A stretch of DNA of 64,000 bases from Pyxicephalus adspersus (taxonomy: Eukaryota; Chordata; Amphibia; Anura; Pyxicephalidae): contig NC_092859.1 in NCBI RefSeq assembly GCF_032062135.1, forward strand, positions 32,329,853 to 32,393,852, written 5' to 3'. Below are positions 36,540-48,623 of this stretch, in pieces; position 1 is the stretch's first letter; every line of letters begins with the position of its first letter. The position numbers and the translations under genes are program-made. The notes under the pieces are model-generated. The model had not been told where the DNA came from. It worked only from the letters and a program-made list of their open reading frames with translations, and ran no database searches.

Positions 36540-39022
36540 CCATTCCGTCCATATTATGCGCCTCCTACCCCTCATTGTTCCTGTTGTCTACTGCGCACAA
36601 TTTTTGGAAAACTTTGCCTCTTGGCTCCCACACATTCTTTCCCATGACCTGCTCACCCTCATCCTCAGTATCTTTAATGTTGCAGTGGATGATCCCAACC
36701 ATCCTTCCTCAGCCAAACTGCTCTTCATTACCTCCTCCTTTGGACTCACACAGAACATAAACGGCCCCACACACATCGCTGGACACACCTTAGACCTAGT
36801 ATTTTCCAAACTCTGCAAACTCACCCACCTTGACAACTTGCCATTTCTCCTTTCTGATAACAACCATATTACCTTCAACCTATCAAACTCTTGCCCCCTT
36901 TGCAACACCCCAGACCTGGTCAATAGCAGAGAGATATCCGTAACCTTGACCACAACCTATTCTCAAACTGCCTAATGTCCCTAACCCCCACCCTCTCTTA
37001 AATCACATCTCCATATAAAGCTGCCACTCAGTTCAACCACACTTTTTCGCTGGCTCTGGACAAAGTTGCCCCTGCCACCTTCCACTACCCCTGTCCTGCT
37101 AACCCTTGACCATGCCACAACAATCACACCAAACCTCTACAAAAGACTGTTTGTGCAGCTGAGCACAAGTGGAGGAAATCTGGCTTCAGCGCTGACTTCA
37201 TGGACTACAAAGCCAGACTACAACATTTTAACACTGAACTCACTGTCACCAAGCAAAATTATTTTTCAGCTGTTTCCTTATTCCTTATTTCCTTCCAAGC
37301 TTCCAACCCATGCAGCCTCTTCTCAACAATTGACTCCTACTTTAGAGATAAAATTGACAAAATCAGACATGATGTCTTTGCTCACCAGGCCACTCCAACC
37401 ATATCCACCCCTTCCACCTGTAAATCATCACTGGCCTCCCTCGGCCCTGTTACTGTGGATAAAGTCTCCATCATGTCCATCTACTACCTGCCCGCTTGAC
37501 CCAATTCCCTTTGATCTACTCCATGCCTATTCCTCCACCCTGGCCCCATCCTAACCCAACTATTCAACCTTTCCCTGTCTACTGGTATCTACCCCTCAGC
37601 TTTCAAACATATCATTATTCTCCCTATCCTGAATAAACCCTCACTAGACCTCTCCCTATATGTTTCCAAACTTCTTGAGCGCCTTGTCTACAAAAGACTC
37701 ACCAATTACCTGAGGACCAACTCTCTCCTTGACCCCCTCCAGTCTGGCTTTGGAGCTGCCCATTCCACTGAAACAGCCCTTACTAAAGTGACCAATGACC
37801 TCATCAGAGCTATGTCCCAAGGCAATTTTTCCCTCCTCTTTCTCCTTGATCTTTTCTATGCTTTTGATATGATCAGTCCTTGGACTGATTCTCTTTTCTT
37901 TGTATACCTCCTCCCTCTGTAGTCCTATATTCTCTTTTGGCTTACAGTACCATCTGCATGCCGATGACACTTAAATCTATCTGTACACCCCTGACTTGTC
38001 TCCCTGAGTCCTGGATAAGGTCTCATGCTGCCTGTCGGACATCTCATCATGGATGTCTGACCGATTCCTGCAACTCAACCTGAATAAAACCAAACTCATC
38101 ATTCACCCCCACCCCCTCACATTCCAAATCACCCAACATATTCCTAACTGTTAACAACACTGTTAATCGGCCCTCCCTCCAGGCACGCTGTCTTGGCGTC
38201 ACCTTCGATTCTGTCCTCCCATTTACCCCCCATATTCAGAACATTTCCAGGTCCTGTCACTTTCACCTGAGCAACATCACCAAAATCTGCCCCTACCTGT
38301 CCCCTGAGACCACCAAACTCCTTGTACATGCTCCAATCATCTCTCATCTGGACTACTGTATCCTCCTCTTCTCTGGTATTCCACTAACCCGACTCTCTCC
38401 TCTACAAACTATTATGAATGCTGCAGCCAGACTTATCCATCCTTCCCATCACTCCTCTTCTGCTGCAGATTCTTCTCTTCTTCTCTCTTTGCAGATCTCT
38501 TCATTGGCTTCCATTTCACCTTAGAATTAAATTCAAAATTCTATGCTTTGCTTTCAAATCCCTCCACAGTTCTTGTTCCACTTACCTTTCTGACCTGATA
38601 GAAGAATACTCCTCCAGCCGCTCTCTTCACTCCTCCAATGACCTACTAATGACTTCCTCACTCATAACCTCATCACACGCGCGGATACAAGACTTTTCTA
38701 GAGCTGCCCCAACTCTCTTGAATGGTCTTCCTTGTCCTATTCGGCTTGCTCCTACTTTCTGCCCATTTAAAAAAGCACTCAAAACCCATTTTTTCAAACT
38801 TGCCTATCCGCCTTCTTCTGTCTTTTAAAAGCATCACTACTTCCCACCACTTCATATCTCCCATCCTATTGTGTGTTACTTACCCCACCTCCTAGATTGT
38901 AAGCTCTTCGGTGCAGAGTGTTCTCCTCCTCCTGTGTCACTGTATGTATATGTCTGTCATTTGCAACCCCTATTTATTGTACAGCGCTGTGTAATATGTT
39001 GGCGCTATATAAATCCTGTTTA
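36540..39022 (+). mobile_element. L2-type LINE, 5'-truncated, degenerate
   Basis: The 36556-36975 frame carries the end of an apurinic-type endonuclease domain (FGLTQNINGPTHIAGHTLDL). Reverse transcriptase follows in changing frames: a LDL-x-x-A-F-D segment near 37850 and the catalytic H-A-D-D at 37957-37968. The 38418-38828 frame has SLHWLPFHLRIKFKILCFAF, typical of the L2 group C-terminus. The 3' end has the TACAGCGCTGTGTAATATGT tail. Many stops and frameshifts make it inactive. It is the longest of six L2-type copies in the window. Its tail is interrupted by the TTAA element at 39023. Confidence 0.93.
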
Positions 39023-39555
39023 TTAACCCCCCTTGCGGTAATCCCGAATGTGAGTCGGGGTGGATTTTACCTGCAAAAAGCGGTAATACTGAGTCACACT
39101 CTGGGTCGTTTAAAACTTAAAAAAAAAAACTTAAAAAAACCACTTACCTTGCTCTGTCGGTGTCCCCCAGCGCCCTGCTGGTCCCCGCAGGTCCTGGGGA
39201 CACGTTGTCCTTCTCTGATCTCAGAGGTGTCTGAGAGACGTCCAAGAGGGTTTTCTGGTGACATCGGTGCATGCATCGGTGAGGGCGGGAGGAGCAGCGG
39301 GAAATTTAAATAATATATATAAAATATAAATATTTATATATATAATACATGCTTCTGTACAGGTATATTATATGTTTCACTATGTTTTTATTTAATTTAT
39401 TTAACAGATTTTTGTATTGTTTTATTTAAATTTATTAAATATTGGACATATTTCGGTGAGTTATGCTTAAGAATTACAGCCTACAATGTAAAATAAATTT
39501 CCACGCTTTTTGCATGGAAATACGAGCAGAATTGGAACGCTAGGGGGGCTATTAA
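39023..39555. mobile_element. TTAA-flanked nonautonomous element, copy 2, nested in an L2 tail
   Basis: TTAA at 39023-39026 and 39552-39555. The ends CCCCCCTTGCGGTAATCCCG and GCTAGGGGGGCTA form an inverted repeat; the left end is near identical to the element at 5287. The host LINE tail (CCTGTTTA before, TAATAATAC after) resumes on both sides, so it inserted after the LINE. The inside has AT-rich simple sequence at 39300-39350 and no gene. Confidence 0.85.
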
Positions 39556-40130
39556 TAATACTAAATGAACAGGTCTCCAACCAGTAAAAAATGTTCCCTC
39601 TTTCTTTCTTTTTAGTCCGTGTGTTGGTGAACTATGTAAATGCATTAGGATGCATTTTGAAAAGACTGACAACACCACAGCATTAGCATGTGTTGAGATA
39701 ATTGCACCTTTTACAGCTTCTTGACACCTCTTATTTAGGAGATATAACAGACTGACCTTTTATACCTGAAACGGTCAGAAGTAGAAATGATAGAAGATCA
39801 TAAGGATTATACCAAACCTTTTAAAAGTTCTCCTTAATAATAGCAATGTCTCTTTGTGCTACATAAGATGTTTATTTTATAAAAGTACAAGTAACCAAAA
39901 TTATATATTTATTGTCTCTAGTTCAGCTATACACTTTATTTGGTGGTTTTTGTGTTACCATAGCAACACTTCAACTTTATATCTTAAATAAAAATACAAT
40001 ATGACAATATACATTTTTCTTCACAAACAGCTTGGGGCACTGAACACCTAACAGTGGTAAGATGTTGTTCCGTAATTCTAACAATATTATTACAGATACT
40101 ATGGTAATATGTTACACATATATATGTATG

Positions 40131-40326
40131 TCAGATTTATTGAAGTTCTCCAAGACGAGAAGATTAACTATCATGGGAGAACTTGGGTGATCCTGCAAAT
40201 CTGAAACAGATTTTGCTATCAGTTGTAATAATCCTGGAATGGTTCCACTACTGGTTTGTTGGATCACTCAGGTTCTCCCATGATAGTCTATATTCTCAAA
40301 TCTTGGAGCGCTTTATTAAACCAGCT
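40131..40326. mobile_element. Foldback MITE 1 with about 60-bp inverted arms
   Basis: The left arm includes AACTATCATGGGAGAACTTG and GGTGATCC. The right arm is its inverse, with GGATCACTCAGGTTCTCCCA and TGATAG. The outer ends are (A/G)TTTATT / AATAAA-type. The right end TTGGAGCGCTTTATTAAACC matches that of the MITE at 45640-45866. It is noncoding. Confidence 0.85.
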
Positions 40327-40627
40327 CCAAAGTGTCTAAACTGTTTTTTTTTTTTTTGGAAGGAGGAAGAAAGGGTTTGATTCTTCGACAGGTTCTAAAT
40401 AGTTTTTGTGGCCCATACAGGAGATACTCTTCCCCATTCTCCATACCCGAACTTTGGGAAAAATGCTGATATATGGCCAGGTTAGGCTTCTCGTATCCTG
40501 TAATGACTGATATCATTGGCCAAGAAAGACGCTGCTATAAAAAAAGCAATGCCAACAAATTTCAGGTATTGGAAATTTTAATACTTACATACATGTACAA
40601 ACATTGTTAAAATAACCTCTAAATTTC

Positions 40628-40726
40628 AATTATTATTATTATTATTAATATTATTATTATTATTATTAATATTATTAATAAACAAGATTTATATAGCGCC
40701 AACATATTACACAGTGCTGTACATTC
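40628..40726 (-). mobile_element. L2-type LINE, 3' tail only, minus strand
   Basis: An (ATT)n tract at 40628-40680 followed by ATATAGCGCCAACATATTAC and ACAGTGCTGTACA, the reverse complement of the L2 tail. Confidence 0.9.
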
Positions 40727-41074
40727 TATTTTTCTCAAAACTTCAAAGCTATTAAAGAAATTAAATGGTGGATTTGGTCAAACACAAGATGAAGTTGAAA
40801 TTATCCCAAATAAAGTAGTCCCAAATATTTACCCGGTTGTAGGTTTACAACCGAGCAAACAGTGGTGGTAATGGAACTTGCAGCTGGTATATTTCTGGCA
40901 ATTCCTATGTTTGTAATTTGTAGTTGATAAAAAGTGTTTTAATTTGCCATATGAAAGGGTGGAATTCCTAAATATCCCAGCCTTGATCTCGTATTGTGTA
41001 CTGTCACAAATCTTCATTTAGTTTGTAATAACACATGACATGGTGACAGGGGTCCTAAGAGAGTTCTAAAAGAC

Positions 41075-41118
41075 ACATTACAGTCTAGGGGCACTCCTGA
41101 GCCCCTAGACTGTAATGT
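41075..41118. repeat. Perfect inverted repeat, 18-bp arms, 8-nt loop
   Basis: The left arm ACATTACAGTCTAGGGGC (41075-41092) is exactly complementary to the right arm GCCCCTAGACTGTAATGT (41101-41118), with ACTCCTGA between. It has no T-run after it and no recognisable gene nearby. Confidence 0.97.
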
Positions 41119-42434
41119 TCTGTATATTGGGAATTAACGACCCAAAATATTGGTGAGGCTGTAAGTTGTCCCAATTCTGTCTCCTGACTTCATTTCTCAG
41201 GTCCCTGGTCCCAGGCCAGAGAAACAAAGCAATTGGAAAGGTATAAAGCCAACTTCCCACGAACCGACATGCATACCTTAAATCCTTCCTACCAGCTGCA
41301 AAACCAGTCCTTCATAGCACTCCAACAACAATGAGCAACATGCAGAACCAGCGTCCTTGCATTTCACCAGGAAATGGCAAGAACAGGCCCACAACCTGGT
41401 AAAGTCAGCCGTTTCAGCTGTTGTGAAAGTGAGGAATGCAGCCAGTAGAGTTGCTTGTGTACCCCCTAGAAATGAGCATGCAACTCTTTTGGTGGGGGGG
41501 GGGGGGTCGGCCCCACTGCAAGAGTCATGTTTAACATTTCCCAGAATTCAGCTTTATTGTGACCCTGTCCCTAGGTCAAAAATGTAAGCAGAGCCCACCT
41601 GTAAGAAAACAATACTTACCTCCACAATCTTTCAAGGTATTGTGCTTACCGACCAGAGGTGAAGTCATAAAAAAAAAGAAGAGTGAGCACAGCAATAGTG
41701 AAGGCTATCAGTGGCGAGCACACAGGGAAAGCCTATACGGGGTCCCGAAAAAAAGTGAGGGCACAGCGTGCCCATCCCACTACACCCCTGTTACCAACAC
41801 ATTTGGTTATGTAGGGTGTCTTGTCCTGCACCACACACTGTGGTTCCTACTCTTTAGCTGCTACATCACTACGGAATGGCAGTGTTAGATATTAGTGGTG
41901 GCTGCAGCTCTGCAAATAGTAAAAATTGGTCCCCACCTCCATTTTGACAATGTAGTATTAATCATCTTATTTTATGACAAGCTGACTCTGCTTTATTATT
42001 TCCTCCAACAACAGGGTGTCTTTTTAAATAAGATACTTTTCCTGCACTTCCACCACCCCTTATTCTTCCTATCACTAATTTAGCATTTTAAAATATGCTG
42101 ATAACTGGGAATACCTTTCATTGTCATGTTTACTACTATTTTTTTTTTTTTAATATTTGTAATGCCAGGCATACAATATACTATTTTAGTGCATGTTACC
42201 ATCCATGATACATTGAACTATGTAATTGGCTACAAAATATTCAAAGAACCAGCCCCTTGTTTGATAAGTGATCTGAATTAAAATTGATCTTTACCAATTG
42301 ACAATCAAAAAACACCTTGTTTGATAATATGTTAATTGATATTCTGATGAAATATTGATTTCAAATGTACTTACATGCACCAGCTCCTGGAACCTTGCTT
42401 AGTTCCACCAAATTAAAAATTCTCACACACAAGG
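41119..42434. other. Intergenic, no gene seen
   Basis: Moderately GC-balanced sequence with chance ORFs of 76-109 codons that show no recognisable family. Except for the G13 run, nothing is assigned. Confidence 0.5.
41494..41506. repeat. G13 homopolymer run
   Basis: Thirteen consecutive G residues, prone to length error in sequencing and assembly. Confidence 0.95.
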
Positions 42435-42580
42435 AGCTCAATTTATAAAACAGGGGATCTGGCATTCCCTCAAACATTTCCTGGTGGCAATCTTCCAGGT
42501 CCATGTGTTTCAATGGCAGTAATTGATTGCCAGAGAATCTTTGCAGGAGTGTCTGATTCCCAGTTTTATAAATATAGCCT
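42435..42580. mobile_element. MITE with GGCTATATTTATAAAAC termini, complete copy
   Basis: The left end AGCTCAATTTATAAAACAGG and right end CAGTTTTATAAATATAGCCT are inverted repeats. Both flanks read AAGG, a possible target duplication. The inside holds GGTCCATGTGTTTCAATGGC, shared with two other copies in this window. Confidence 0.8.
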
Positions 42581-43659
42581 AAGGAGTCATCAGTGGTATG
42601 TTGTATTTAGTAAATGCTTTATTCACATCCAATGCAGGTGATTTAAAGGTGCAAGGCAGCACCCTGGCACATTTCATACTACCAGGACACACTCATAGGA
42701 CTAAATTTGGTATGAACATTACTTGCCTGTGAGTATTTTTTAATTGTTTGCAAAATTCAATTGTTCTAATCAAAAAAGTTCAAAGAATCTGTCTTTTTTG
42801 AATCAATTTTCATAATCAAAAATATTGCAAACTGTAATAACTGAAAGTTCATGGATATGGCATTGACTGAAATTAAAAAAAAATGTAAAAGTATCACAAT
42901 TGCCTAAATAATCAATATATTATAAACTACATTGTATTGTGAGTTCAGATTGTTTACAGACTGTTCAATCTCATTGTTAATCAACAATCAATGGGGAATG
43001 AAAAGGGAAAGAGAACTGGGGAGTATTATATTCCAAGAGTATTACAGTCACTAGACGATCTACATAACCTAATTGTACTCTAAGAGGTAATAAAGTTAGG
43101 TGTTCTAGTACAGGTGGGACAACAGATGTAGAATATATGAAGATCTGAACAAAAGTTCAGTAAACGTTGAAGTAGGTTTATTATATTTGTGATGAAAACG
43201 TTAGTTTTAGCAATCGTGACCCAAGAGGTGAGTCCATAATGTCCATACACATTGCCATACCTCCTGAGATTTTTCACATCCTTCTCACTTTTTTCTCATT
43301 TTTAAATGATCTCTTCACTTTATTTTTTACAGTAGCATATGCAGGAATTGTTGGATGAAATGCTTAGTTTACTATAACACAGAGAATAGAAGAATAGAAG
43401 ACAGAGGAAATAGGTCCCAAATAAGGGACAGTCTGGGGGCTAATCTTTGCTACACATCAATCAGTACACATAGACACATCAAGCCTTTCCCATGGAGCTT
43501 ACACTCCTTTTATCCCCATCACAAGTGCACATTCTGTTAGGTAAAACTCAAATCAATCTACTACCACTCATATAAAACCTATTCAAACTTCATGTAAATG
43601 GTATCAGAGCAGTATTTATTAACCTTTATTAACCCTTTTATAACTTTTAGCTCCTAAAT

Positions 43660-43840
43660 GTCTACAGCTCACAGTACATTAGTATGGTGGTCAGTGGGAA
43701 GAATGTCACCCTTACAGAATATTGGTGTTAGTTAACCAGGACTGAGAAGCACAAATTGCTTATGGCTTAGGTAACCCCAAACAACCTTTGGAGGAATCCT
43801 AGAATCCACAAAGCCCTGGTGAGAAACACAAGTCCAGAGA
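43660..43840. repeat. Fragment of the hAT-like repeat also at 45358-45619
   Basis: Shares GTCAGTGGGAAGAATG, a CACCCTTACAG stretch, a GTTAACCAG stretch and CTTTGGAGG in the same order with the repeat at 45358-45619. The ends are not definable. Confidence 0.5.
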
Positions 43841-44559
43841 GATTTAAATCAAAAGTCCAGTGCTACAAAGCAAGAAAACCAACCAAAAGCCCCATACAAC
43901 CAGGTCGGTTTGTATATACAGTACATAACGTTCAATACAAAACAAAAAGCTGCTGTGAAAGTACAAGGCTCAGCATGCAAGTCATGCTAACCCACTAACA
44001 GCTGGCTATTCATGTGGCATTTATTCGAGTACCTCTATAGGCATGCTGGAACTTGTATTCCTTCAAAATCCAAAGCAGCATGGTGGGTCATTGCCCATGT
44101 TTTTTTTGTTTTTTGTATTGCAGCCCTTGGGTCTTGTGTTCACATTTCAGCCGGTTAATTACATTGAGTTTGTTTGTTCCTCATCTGTTTGCATAGCTTC
44201 AAAAATTTACTAGTTTGCTCTCAATTTTCTTACAAAACTTAACTAGGCGCTTACTGCCAATCTAAAGTGTTAATAACAGCCAGGGACATTCAATTGGAAG
44301 TTCTTTTGCACAAAGACTGTTGATAATGGTATTGGCACTACCTACCTACCTTCATATAAATATATATACATATAAAAAGAAAACCTCTCTATATATACAG
44401 CATATATACAATATATATTTCAGCCCAGTATTAGAAATCTAAGTTTTGTTGTGCCAATGCAATTACGAAGTAGCTGTCCTGCCATGCTGGAACTTGTAGT
44501 CCCCATACAGCTGATACTATTCCAATAATTCCCTTTTTACTCCATTATATTGTCTATTC

Positions 44560-45165
44560 TTTACTTTTAGAATTAGCACTAAGCACATGTTGCTAAATTC
44601 ATTATACCCCTGGGAACATTCAATGCAATTCTGCAGCAGCTTTACGCTTAAGACACTTTTGTAGTTGAATTGACCTCCTGCTCCTCAATTATCCTGCGAG
44701 ATGCCGCCAGTGTTGGAATGCATTGATGCCCCTGCTAGTTGCCTGCTAGGCAAATGTCTTTTTTCATTTCTAACACATACAAAGGGTTATCATGTGCATA
44801 ATTGAATCATTACCAGGCCCCTCTCTAATGCTTGCAAGCAGCTCCCCTGAAACAAACCCAAGACACAATAAAATAAGTGACGCAGCCAGAGGGAAAGAGA
44901 GAGCGCGACAGCGAATGAATTTTCAATGCACTGACCTTAGTACAATGAAGGATCAAAGGAGCTTTTGTCCTGTAGAGAGAGGTGAGTGCTCTTCGATGAC
45001 AGATGCCAATGTGCTTCGTAGCATCTCATGTGCGGGCTGGAGTGGAGCGCTGGGTAACGACAGAGCTTGTGCGTGTCTGTACACAGGGGGTGTGTGTGCT
45101 GTGGATGATTGACACCGCTCCTGACGCACCCCGTTTAATAGTCCGCTCTTCTGTACTTACATGGC
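44560..45165. other. GC-richer unique block, candidate promoter or conserved element
   Basis: Repeat-free sequence with raised CpG content between about 44870 and 45130, a CRE-like GTGACGCA at about 44878, and a strong plus-strand splice-donor match (AGAGAG|GTGAGT at 44981/44982). No protein is recognised in it. It may be a noncoding RNA first exon, a distal MPPED1 element or chance. Confidence 0.25.
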
Positions 45166-45357
45166 TTAAAGTGGATCTAAACCCAATCACTAAAACCTTA
45201 TATAAAATTTGGTGTGTCAGTGCAATTCAAAAAGTTGTTTTCAGTCCTTTCAGATCTGCATCTTACATTGTTTTGGGGTAATAAATGTCTCCCAATTGTG
45301 TTCCTGCTTTGTCATAATGAGAGTGGCCATGCTGGCACACATTGGGCAGACATCATT

Positions 45358-45619
45358 CAGCCTTTCTTGACCTTTTTAACATGGGGGAACCCTTGAAATA
45401 ACTTTCATGTCTTCAGGAAACCCCTGCTATAATTACTCACAGAATATTAGTAAGGTTGTCAGTAGGAAGAATGCCTCTTATATTGCTGGCCAGTGGGAAG
45501 AATGGCATCCTTACAGATAGCCAAAAAGATCATTGGTGTCACCTAAACTAACCAAACAGGAACCAATTATTTATTGGTCAAGAAACCTCTGGAGGGACCC
45601 TGGTTGAGAAGCACTGGTC
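45358..45619 (-). mobile_element. hAT-like nonautonomous element
   Basis: The ends are CAG-x-x-x-TTCTTGACC and its inverse GGTTGAGAAGCACTG, the CAGTG..TCTCAACC type seen in hAT MITEs. The body includes GGGGGAACCC and GTGGGAAGAATGG. No clean 8-bp duplication is seen, so the left end is uncertain. Confidence 0.55.
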
Positions 45620-45639
45620 TGAGCAATGATGTACAGCTG

Positions 45640-45866
45640 ATACAAGAGTGGGTAAATGTAGACATGTAGGCTGGAGAGAATACACTTTCATCAGTGAAAC
45701 TGGGTGAAAACCTGCATTAGATCTGGTGTAGGATTGAAAACATTTGTTAACAAATAGCTAATGATATTTAATAAATTCATTCCAGGTTTGCTGGATTACC
45801 CAGCTTCACTTATGAAAGTGTATTCTCTCCAGCCTTGGAGAACTTTATTAAATCAGGTCCAATGTG
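45640..45866. mobile_element. Foldback MITE 2, related to 40131-40326
   Basis: The inner arms CTGGAGAGAATACACTTTCA and TGAAAGTGTATTCTCTCCAG are perfect inverses. The right end CTTGGAGAACTTTATTAAAT resembles that of MITE 1, and the outer left arm has decayed. Confidence 0.85.
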
Positions 45867-46489
45867 GCTAACAGAAGCTGGAGGAGATCAGCAGCACTGA
45901 GATGGATGAAACAAGATGAAAAGATGACTATTTATGGAATAAGAAATAGTTTGGTGTGCAACTCTTCAATAAACTAAATGTCAGACAGTTAAGAGTTCCT
46001 TCTACCTTGAGTATTCATACATTTATTTGGAAGGGTGTCATTCTACTCATGATTTACCAGCACCAGCAGGCCATATGTGGGATGATTTTCTTGTTTCATT
46101 ACACAATGCATTCAGTCATTTTGTTGATCACAGTGGCTTATGAATTTGATCTAAATATCAAATGCAGAATCCAAAGAACTTCGATTGGTTAAAACAGAAA
46201 ATGTATTAGATCATTTCTGAGTTTTTAAAACATCTCTAATATTTTCTGTTTAGTGGAGTTTTGGTGCATTTTTATCAACCTAGAGATTGGTTTAGTAAAA
46301 ATAAAATGATGGATCTGCATATGAAATAATCACACAGAATCAGTACTAAAGGATCCATTGATCAAGGTGAGATTATCATTTATTATAAGCAAGTCAATCA
46401 ACTTGAAAATCAATCAAACTAAAGGTAATTTGTTTGACACTGCTAGAAATTATGTAAATATCATTACATTTTACTATATGAGCTCTGCA

Positions 46490-46583
46490 AAACAATTACT
46501 GCCGTTGAAACACATGGACCTGGAAAATTCCAACCAAGAAATGTTTAGGGGAATGTCAGATTTCCTGTTTACAATAAGAGCCC
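46490..46583 (-). mobile_element. MITE with GCTCT terminus, minus-strand copy
   Basis: Contains AAACACATGGACCTGG, AAATGTTTAGGGGAATGTCA and a right end CAATAAGAGCCC, matching 18782-18880 and 42435-42580; part of one arm is missing. Confidence 0.65.
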
Positions 46584-46671
46584 TACATATTAATATATTG
46601 CTAATTATTAAATAAAAATTGTAAACATTTCTCTGTAAGTTCATAGGAACAGGTAACCCATTTGTATCTTG

Positions 46672-46900
46672 TTAAAGGGAACCTGTCACCAGCTTTCAGT
46701 GATTTCAGTGCTTGCATGCAGCCATTTTCCTTTTTATATACAGTCATTTTTTATTTGAGTTTTCAGTTCCCCAGCACAGCTCTCTCTTCTTTTGGGATTG
46801 TCACATACCTATCTGTGCTGGACCAGTTCCTCTGTCCTCCTTCCACACTAATATGTAGCTGCCAGGGATGGAGTAAAGGAGAATAATATATATAGTGTGA
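46672..46900 (+). repeat. Repeat with TTAAAGGGAACCTGTCACC start
   Basis: Begins GTTAAAGGGAACCTGTCACC, a sequence that I recognise as a recurrent start of short dispersed repeats in frog DNA. The right end is unknown. Confidence 0.4.
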
Positions 46901-48623
46901 CTTAAACGCTGGATAAGATTCTGCTGGAATGCTGATATCATATTTAATATAGAGGAGGCCTGAAGGGCTTTGGAATGTCTACACATATTTTATTTATTTA
47001 TGCATCTTTCACGGCACTTTATAAAGTATACAGTCATGCTACAAGAAAGATTTTTACAGGTACATAACATGGATAGAATTTATTAAATGCACATATAGTC
47101 AATACAAAGTTTGTTATTATTATGTCATAAAATGAACAGTTTATATTAGAATAAAAAAAGACTCAGAAACGTATACATACACACGAGGAATAAACCAGAA
47201 CAAAGTACAAAATAAATAGGAATAATTAAAAATGCATAAAAACATGAATCAAAATAGAAAAATGATAAACAATAAAATTGCCATAGACGGAGTGTACAGT
47301 GATGCTACATAGAATGAAGGTGAAAAAACATTGGAAGGATAAAAAGAGAGTTAAAAAAGGATACATGTTTTGGCTATTGAAGGCTAGGTCTACCCCGACA
47401 GTTTTAAATACGCATGTAAACATTCCTACTACATTTTTTTAGGTGTTTTTATGCATTTTCATCTGGAAAACAAGTGTCGCGCTTTCCCACATTTTTACCG
47501 CGTTTACGTTTCAAGCACTTATAAACGTGGGAAAGATGAAATGTGTGTTTTACCTGTGTTTTTAGGCATTTTCCCGCATTTTCTTGTAAATGTTGCAAGG
47601 AGCGGTATAGATATTGCTCAAAAACGTGCCTCAAGGAAATATCCTGGTGTAGATTAGCCCTTTGGAAGGCATGGGAATTTTAAACATGGGCTCCTAAAGC
47701 CTTGGGTTAAACGCTGGGGAAACAGTCGGTGTAGACTAAGCCGAAGAGACACTAAAAAAGACGTATTTCAAGAAGATACAGTACTCAAAATCTTCCTAAC
47801 CTTTGTTGGAGAACCCCTTTTAGAGTAAACTTTTTATATAACAAGGACCCAGGAAGGAATAGATGGGCTACAGTTTTAATGGCCAAAAGAAACAATTCAT
47901 TTAAAATTTACATTGCAATGCAGTAAAAGGTAAAGTGCTCAGGATATCTAAGACATAAACAGGCTTAGTGAGGCAGGACAGCCCATCAAGTCATACAGGA
48001 ACATATGGATCCTAAAACTAGTTTACAATAAAGTATTGCCAAATAAATGTGTAAAAGCAACAAGTTGCTGTACAAATAGGAAATTAAACATTGGATGAGG
48101 ACACGTGTTACCGGTCTATGAATGATGAAATAGGCAGTATAGATAAAAAAAGTTATACATCTTTCTCTCCCTAACATTCATGGACACTTTACAATCATTC
48201 TCCAGACATCTCCTAAATTTATTATCATCAAAAGTTCTCAGCACCACAATAAAAAAAAATATACAGTACAGTCAGTTAGAATTTAGCAGAAATCACCCAT
48301 TTATTAAGTTTCTCTATAAGGTGTTTGCACCAACCATCTTTACCAAAATCTAGAAGTGATTGTTCTTCAATAAGCACCTGTAACTCCATACTTTGTCATC
48401 TGAAGGCACTACGAAGCTGAAGATAATTGTAGAAAGTACTTTTAGACAGAGTAAAGGCATGCATAAAAGACAGAAAAGTACCCTTGTGTAAAAGTTGATT
48501 GAGAAAACAGGATTATTAAAATTTTTCTGGTCTCCTTACAAAAAATTGTTGGCACTCATTGTTTGTTTCTTACAGTTAAATTCCTGGCACCTGTTATTAG
48601 CAGGTAGGTGATTGTCTGTTAAA
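46901..48623. other. Intergenic, no gene seen
   Basis: AT-rich sequence without a recognised repeat or gene, running to the second assembly gap. Confidence 0.5.
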
